Shown: piece by piece, positions 5,306 to 8,382 of the stretch
Layout: each line of letters opens with the position of its first letter
Position numbering within the stretch: position 1 is the stretch's first letter
Assembly: GCA_903970565.1 (NCBI GenBank)
Contig: CAJCJE010000934.1
Span: 1-8,382 of the forward strand
DNA: 8,382 nucleotides
Direction: 5' to 3'
Origin: Candidatus Melainabacteria bacterium
Lineage (GTDB): Bacteria; Actinomycetota; Actinomycetes; Mycobacteriales; Pseudonocardiaceae
Translations under genes and position numbers: made by a program
The notes under the pieces: generated by a model
The model's database searches: none
What the model was told of the DNA's origin: nothing
The model's input: only the letters and a program-made list of their open reading frames with translations

Positions 5306-6985
5306 GTGCGCGGCAGGGGTTGTCGATTGGCTGAGGAGTCGCTGGTCGAGCGTGGTGTGCTGACCGCGCCTGGCCCGACGTGGGACGCGGCGGTGCGCCG
5401 GGCAGAGGTGATCGGTGGGTTGGCCGCCAAGGACACGGTGGGCGTGGCCGCCGTCGACGAGGCCGCCGCTGAGCTGGGCATTTCCCGCCGTCAGGTTTAC
5501 GCGCTGGTCCGCCGGTGGCGCGCGGGCGAAGGTGTGGCGTCGGATCTGCTGCCGGCCCGGTCGTCCGGTGGCCGGGGTGCTGGCAGGTTGCCGGACGAGG
5601 TCGAGGCGATCGTGCGGGAAGTGCTGCGCTCCCGGTATTTGACCCGGCAGCGTCGTTCGGTGGCAGCGGCGTGTCGGGAGATCGCCCGGCAGTGCCGGGT
5701 ACGTGGTCTGCGGGTTCCCTCGCGCGGAACGGTGTTGCGCCGCATCGCGCAGCTCGACCCGGTGAAGTCGGTCTTGGCACGGGAAGGAACCGACGCGGCC
5801 CGCTCGCGCCGCTCGGCCGGCGGTGTGCCACCGGAGATCACCGGGCTACTGGACCAGGTGCAGATCGACCACACCCCGGTGGACGTGATCGTGGTCGACG
5901 AGCGGCACCGCCTACCGATCGGCCGCCCCTACGTCACCGCGGCGATCTGTGTGTGCAGCCGGTGCGTGGTCGGCCTGGTGGTCACGTTGGAGGCCCCGTC
6001 GGCGACGTCGGCCGGGTTGTGCCTGGCGCACATGGCCACGGACAAGCGGGCTTGGCTGGAACGGCTCGGGGTGGAGGCGGTGTGGCCGATGAGTGGCAAG
6101 CCGCGCGAGCTGTACCTGGACAACGCCGCCGAGTTCCACAGCGAGGCCCTGCGCCGGGGCTGCGACCAGCACGGCATCAGGTTGGCCTACCGGCCGCCGG
6201 GGCAGCCGCACTTCGGCGGGATCGTCGAGCGGCTGATCGGCACGATGATGCAGATGGTGCACGACGAACTCCCGGGCACCACGTTCTCCAACACCGCCCA
6301 GCGTGGCCGCTACGACAGCGACGGCCAGGCCGTGCTGACCCTGGTCGAGTTGCAGCGGTGGTTGGCGCTGGCGGTGGCCTGCTATCACGGCGAGGTCCAC
6401 GACGGGCTCGGCCGCACTCCGGCCGGCGCGTGGGCCGAGCTGGTCGCCGAGGCGGGGGCGCCGGTGACGGTGACCAACGAAACGGCGTTCCTGGTGGACT
6501 TTTTGCCGGTGATCCGGCGCTCCCTGTCCCGCTCGGGCTTCCAGATTGATCACGTGCAGTACTACTGCGACGCGCTCAAGCCGTGGATTGCCCGCCGGGA
6601 ACGGCTGGGGAAGTTCGTGTTGCGCCGCGACCCGCGCGACATCAGCCGGATCTGGGCGCTGGACCCGGAGGGCACCGCGTACCTGGAGGTGGGCTACCGG
6701 ACGTTGTCGCGGCCGCCGATCAGCGTGTGGGAGCAGCAGGCCGCCGTCGCCCGGCTGCGTGAGCAGGGCCGGGCCGAGGTGGATGAGAACGCCCTGTTCG
6801 CGATGGTGGAGCGGATGCGCGAGATCACCGACACCGCGGCGGCCACCACCCGCAAAGCCCGCCGTGACCACCAGCGCCGCTCGGCGATACCAGCCCGGCA
6901 GCCTTCGACCGCGCCGCCTTCCCCGCCGAAGGTCAGGGACACCGACGTCGTGGCCACGCCGTTCGAGGTGATCGAACAGTGGTGA
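5306..6985 (+). CDS. tniA: TniA-like D,D-35-E transposase
   Basis: This is the transposase that would bind the end repeats and catalyse strand transfer. In the 559-residue reading, a helix-turn-helix covers about residues 45-75 (ELGISRRQVYALVRRW) and a second DNA-binding region lies near 137-154 (VPSRGTVLRRIAQLDPVK). The rve catalytic core has Asp188 (QVQIDHTP), Asp272 (LYLDNAAEF) and Glu308 (GGIVERLIG), with 35 residues between the last two. A Mu-type C-terminal beta-barrel follows at about 400-475, then a helix and a Pro/Ser-rich tail for ATPase contact. Residue 215 is Cys where relatives often have Asp (AAIDVxSR); this is not one of the catalytic three. GTG at 5306 gives the longest reading but lacks a ribosome-binding site; TTG at 5327, with AGGGG 7 bases upstream, is a serious alternative. 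The stop overlaps tniB. Confidence 0.92.
   Translation: MRGRGCRLAEESLVERGVLTAPGPTWDAAVRRAEVIGGLAAKDTVGVAAVDEAAAELGISRRQVYALVRRWRAGEGVASDLLPARSSGGRGAGRLPDEVEAIVREVLRSRYLTRQRRSVAAACREIARQCRVRGLRVPSRGTVLRRIAQLDPVKSVLAREGTDAARSRRSAGGVPPEITGLLDQVQIDHTPVDVIVVDERHRLPIGRPYVTAAICVCSRCVVGLVVTLEAPSATSAGLCLAHMATDKRAWLERLGVEAVWPMSGKPRELYLDNAAEFHSEALRRGCDQHGIRLAYRPPGQPHFGGIVERLIGTMMQMVHDELPGTTFSNTAQRGRYDSDGQAVLTLVELQRWLALAVACYHGEVHDGLGRTPAGAWAELVAEAGAPVTVTNETAFLVDFLPVIRRSLSRSGFQIDHVQYYCDALKPWIARRERLGKFVLRRDPRDISRIWALDPEGTAYLEVGYRTLSRPPISVWEQQAAVARLREQGRAEVDENALFAMVERMREITDTAAATTRKARRDHQRRSAIPARQPSTAPPSPPKVRDTDVVATPFEVIEQW
6961..6977 (+). promoter_or_regulatory. Hairpin over the tniB ribosome-binding site
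   Basis: GTTCGA (6961-6966) and TCGAAC (6972-6977) form a perfect 6-bp stem with a five-base loop. The stem and loop include the GAGGTG (6965-6970) that would serve as ribosome-binding site for tniB. With tniB starting over the tniA stop, this suggests translation of tniB depends on that of tniA. The inference is from the sequence only. Confidence 0.35.
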
Positions 6986-7890
6986 CCAGCATGAACACCG
7001 ACATCGAGGGCGGGTCGGCAGACCTGTCGCACCTGCATCCGGCCGCGCAGCGGATCGCACGGCTGCCCGACGAGGAACGGCTGCGGTATGTACGGGCGGA
7101 CCGGTGGATCGGCTACACCCGCGCCACGGCGGCGCTGGAGCAACTGGACACCCTGTTCTCCTGGCCAACCAAACAGCGGATGCCGAACCTGCTGCTGATC
7201 GGCCCGACGAACAACGGCAAGTCGATGATCATCGAGAAGTTCCGGCGTGCCCATCCGCCGATCACGCATGAGGACCGGGAGGAGATCCCGGTGCTGGTGA
7301 TGCAGATGCCTTCCGACCCGTCGGTGACCCGGTTCTACACGGCGCTGCTGGCCGCGCTGGGCGCGCCGATGCGCTCGCGCTACCGGCTGGCCGACCTGGA
7401 ACAGTTGGTGTTGCGGCTGCTGCGCGCGGCCTCGGTGCGCGTGCTGGTGATCGACGAGCTGCACAACGTGCTCGGCGGCCGGGGTGATTCCCGCCGGGAA
7501 TTTCTGAACCTGCTGCGGTTTCTGGGCAATGAGCTGCGTATCCCGCTGGTCGGGGCCGGCATCCGGGACGCCTATCTGGCTATCCGCGCCGATGACCAGT
7601 TGGAGAACCGGTTCGCTCCGCTGACCCTGCCGCGCTGGGAACCGGACGAGGACGCCTGCTCGTTGCTGGCCAGCTTCGCCGCGTCGTTCCCACTGCGTCG
7701 GCCTTCGCCGATCGCGAACCCGGAGATGGCCTCCTACCTGCTCACCCGCAGCGAAGGCACGATCGGCGAGCTGGCGCACCTGCTCACCGACGCCGCGGTC
7801 GCGGCGATCGAGTCCGGCGAGGAAGCGATCACCCAGCGCGCCTTGCTGCTCGCCCCGTACGAGGGGCCGTTCGAGCGCGAACTCACGTGA
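6979..7890 (+). CDS. tniB: TniB family AAA+ ATPase
   Basis: TniB is the ATP-dependent partner of TniA; it would bind target DNA and bridge TniA to TniQ. The 303-residue protein has a Walker A GPTNNGKS at residues 75-82, a Walker B VLVIDE at 155-160 followed by LHNVLGG, a sensor-1-like strand IPLVGAG at 188-194 and a candidate arginine finger at Arg211 (LENRF). The N-terminal RADRWIGYTRATAALEQLD segment is characteristic of TniB. Three starts are possible: GTG 6979 (8 bases after GAGGTG), GTG 6982 (a 4-bp GTGA overlap with the tniA stop) and ATG 6991; the first is given here. The stop overlaps the tniQ start (GTGA). Length is normal for the family and no defects are seen. Confidence 0.92.
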   Translation: MVTSMNTDIEGGSADLSHLHPAAQRIARLPDEERLRYVRADRWIGYTRATAALEQLDTLFSWPTKQRMPNLLLIGPTNNGKSMIIEKFRRAHPPITHEDREEIPVLVMQMPSDPSVTRFYTALLAALGAPMRSRYRLADLEQLVLRLLRAASVRVLVIDELHNVLGGRGDSRREFLNLLRFLGNELRIPLVGAGIRDAYLAIRADDQLENRFAPLTLPRWEPDEDACSLLASFAASFPLRRPSPIANPEMASYLLTRSEGTIGELAHLLTDAAVAAIESGEEAITQRALLLAPYEGPFERELT

Positions 7891-8382
7891 GCCCAACCCG
7901 ACCAGCGCAGCGGCTTCGGCCGGTCCGGCGGTGGCCGCTGCATCCGCAGCCCGGTGTGCTGGAGTCGCTGTCCTCGTGGCTGGAGCGCCTGGCCCGGCTC
8001 TACGACCTCTCGGTGAAGGACCTGCTCACCCGCAACCTGGACCTGGTGGACGTGAACCCACGCCTGTGGGATCTCGATTACGAGACAGCAGCGCCGGTGC
8101 TCGCCGCGTTGGCCGAGCGCACCGGTGTCGAACCGACCCGGCTGACGAGGATGACGTTGGCCGGCTGGGCGCCGTGGCTGTTCGATTCGCTGTCGGTGCG
8201 CGCGCACGGTGGGGAAGAGCAGGGCGTGTTCGACACCTATGTGCGGGCCAATTCGGTGCTGCTCGCGCCGGGCGAGGCCGGCACCCACTACGTGGACCGG
8301 TTCAAACCCTGGTGCGGGCCGTGGCTGCCGATCCCGATGGGGTGGCGACGCCGGGTGTGCCCGGTCTGCACGGCCGACCCGG
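7887..8382 (+). CDS. tniQ: TniQ family protein, 3' end outside window
   Basis: TniQ proteins direct where the TniA/TniB complex inserts and are required for transposition in Tn5053-type elements. The GTG at 7887 overlaps the tniB stop (GTGA) and 165 codons are visible with no stop. The N-terminus has the family signature: an Arg-rich start, then LHPQPGVLESLSSWLERLAR at residues 18-37 (relatives read P-x-x-GESLxSWLxRLA), followed by LYDLSVKDLL. A zinc-finger start is visible at the end of the window: Cys158 and Cys161 in RRRVCPVC. The zinc ligands that should follow and the C-terminal DNA-binding part lie beyond 8382. The family call rests on the N-terminal signature, the CxxC and the tniA-tniB context. 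Confidence 0.87.
   Translation, partial: MSPTRPAQRLRPVRRWPLHPQPGVLESLSSWLERLARLYDLSVKDLLTRNLDLVDVNPRLWDLDYETAAPVLAALAERTGVEPTRLTRMTLAGWAPWLFDSLSVRAHGGEEQGVFDTYVRANSVLLAPGEAGTHYVDRFKPWCGPWLPIPMGWRRRVCPVCTADP

Larger units (their letters stand above)
5186..8382 (+). mobile_element. Tn402/Tn5053-like transposon, tni end (right part outside window)
   Basis: The segment starts with a terminal-repeat-like sequence, followed by two further repeats of its inner half, then tniA, tniB and tniQ in the order and orientation known for Tn402/Tn5053 (IRt, tniA, tniB, tniQ, then tniR). The tniQ gene is cut by the window edge, so tniR, cargo and the second terminus are not visible. The 5-bp target duplication typical of the family would make GTTGC (5181-5185) the left copy; the partner copy cannot be checked here. 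Confidence 0.75.

Noticed and set aside
5912..7896. Two long minus-strand open frames opposite tniA and tniB
   Set aside because: They mirror recognised tni genes and have low-complexity composition; treated as antisense artefacts.
1..8382. CRISPR-associated (CAST) or true Tn7 element
   Set aside because: No tnsA-like endonuclease, cas gene, repeat array or tnsD/tnsE was seen. TniA-TniB-TniQ with a Tn402-like end fits the Tn5053 type better.

Overview
The window is a GC-rich stretch with strong G/C bias at third codon positions, frequent GTG starts and 4-bp ATGA/GTGA gene overlaps. This suggests a high-GC actinobacterium; the genus cannot be told from the sequence alone. Nearly everything in it belongs to DNA transposition systems of the Mu/Tn7/Tn5053 type, in which a D,D-35-E transposase works with an AAA+ ATPase. 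No rRNA, tRNA or CRISPR array was seen.

Left module (bases 1-4499, + strand): four genes joined by successive 4-bp overlaps, so probably one translationally coupled operon. They are a D,D-35-E transposase open at the left window edge, a TnsC/TniB/MuB-like ATPase, a 545-residue protein of unknown function, and a protein with an XRE-like helix-turn-helix and a probable winged helix. The third gene carries a one-base frameshift near base 3500. Its N-terminal half looks like a degenerate relative of the neighbouring ATPase with the nucleotide-binding motifs lost. There is no TniQ in this part, so the third and fourth proteins are candidates for the target-selection or regulatory partners of an undescribed transposon type.

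Middle (4500-5185): a hairpin between convergent genes, a minus-strand gene of unknown function (4557-5072), and a 36-bp imperfect dyad (5146-5181) with a perfect 16-bp AT-rich palindrome at its centre.

Right module (5186 to beyond 8382, + strand): a Tn402/Tn5053-type transposon read from its tni end. It begins with a 25-bp terminal repeat that closely resembles, from memory, the IRt of Tn402, followed by two further TniA-site-like repeats. Then come tniA, tniB and tniQ, overlapping by a few bases; tniQ runs off the right edge. The other terminus, resolvase and cargo would lie to the right of the window.

The simplest reading is two unrelated, co-oriented transposition modules side by side, with the Tn402-like element inserted next to a dyad-symmetric site. 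That placement is notable because Tn5053/Tn402 elements are known to prefer resolvase (res) sites.
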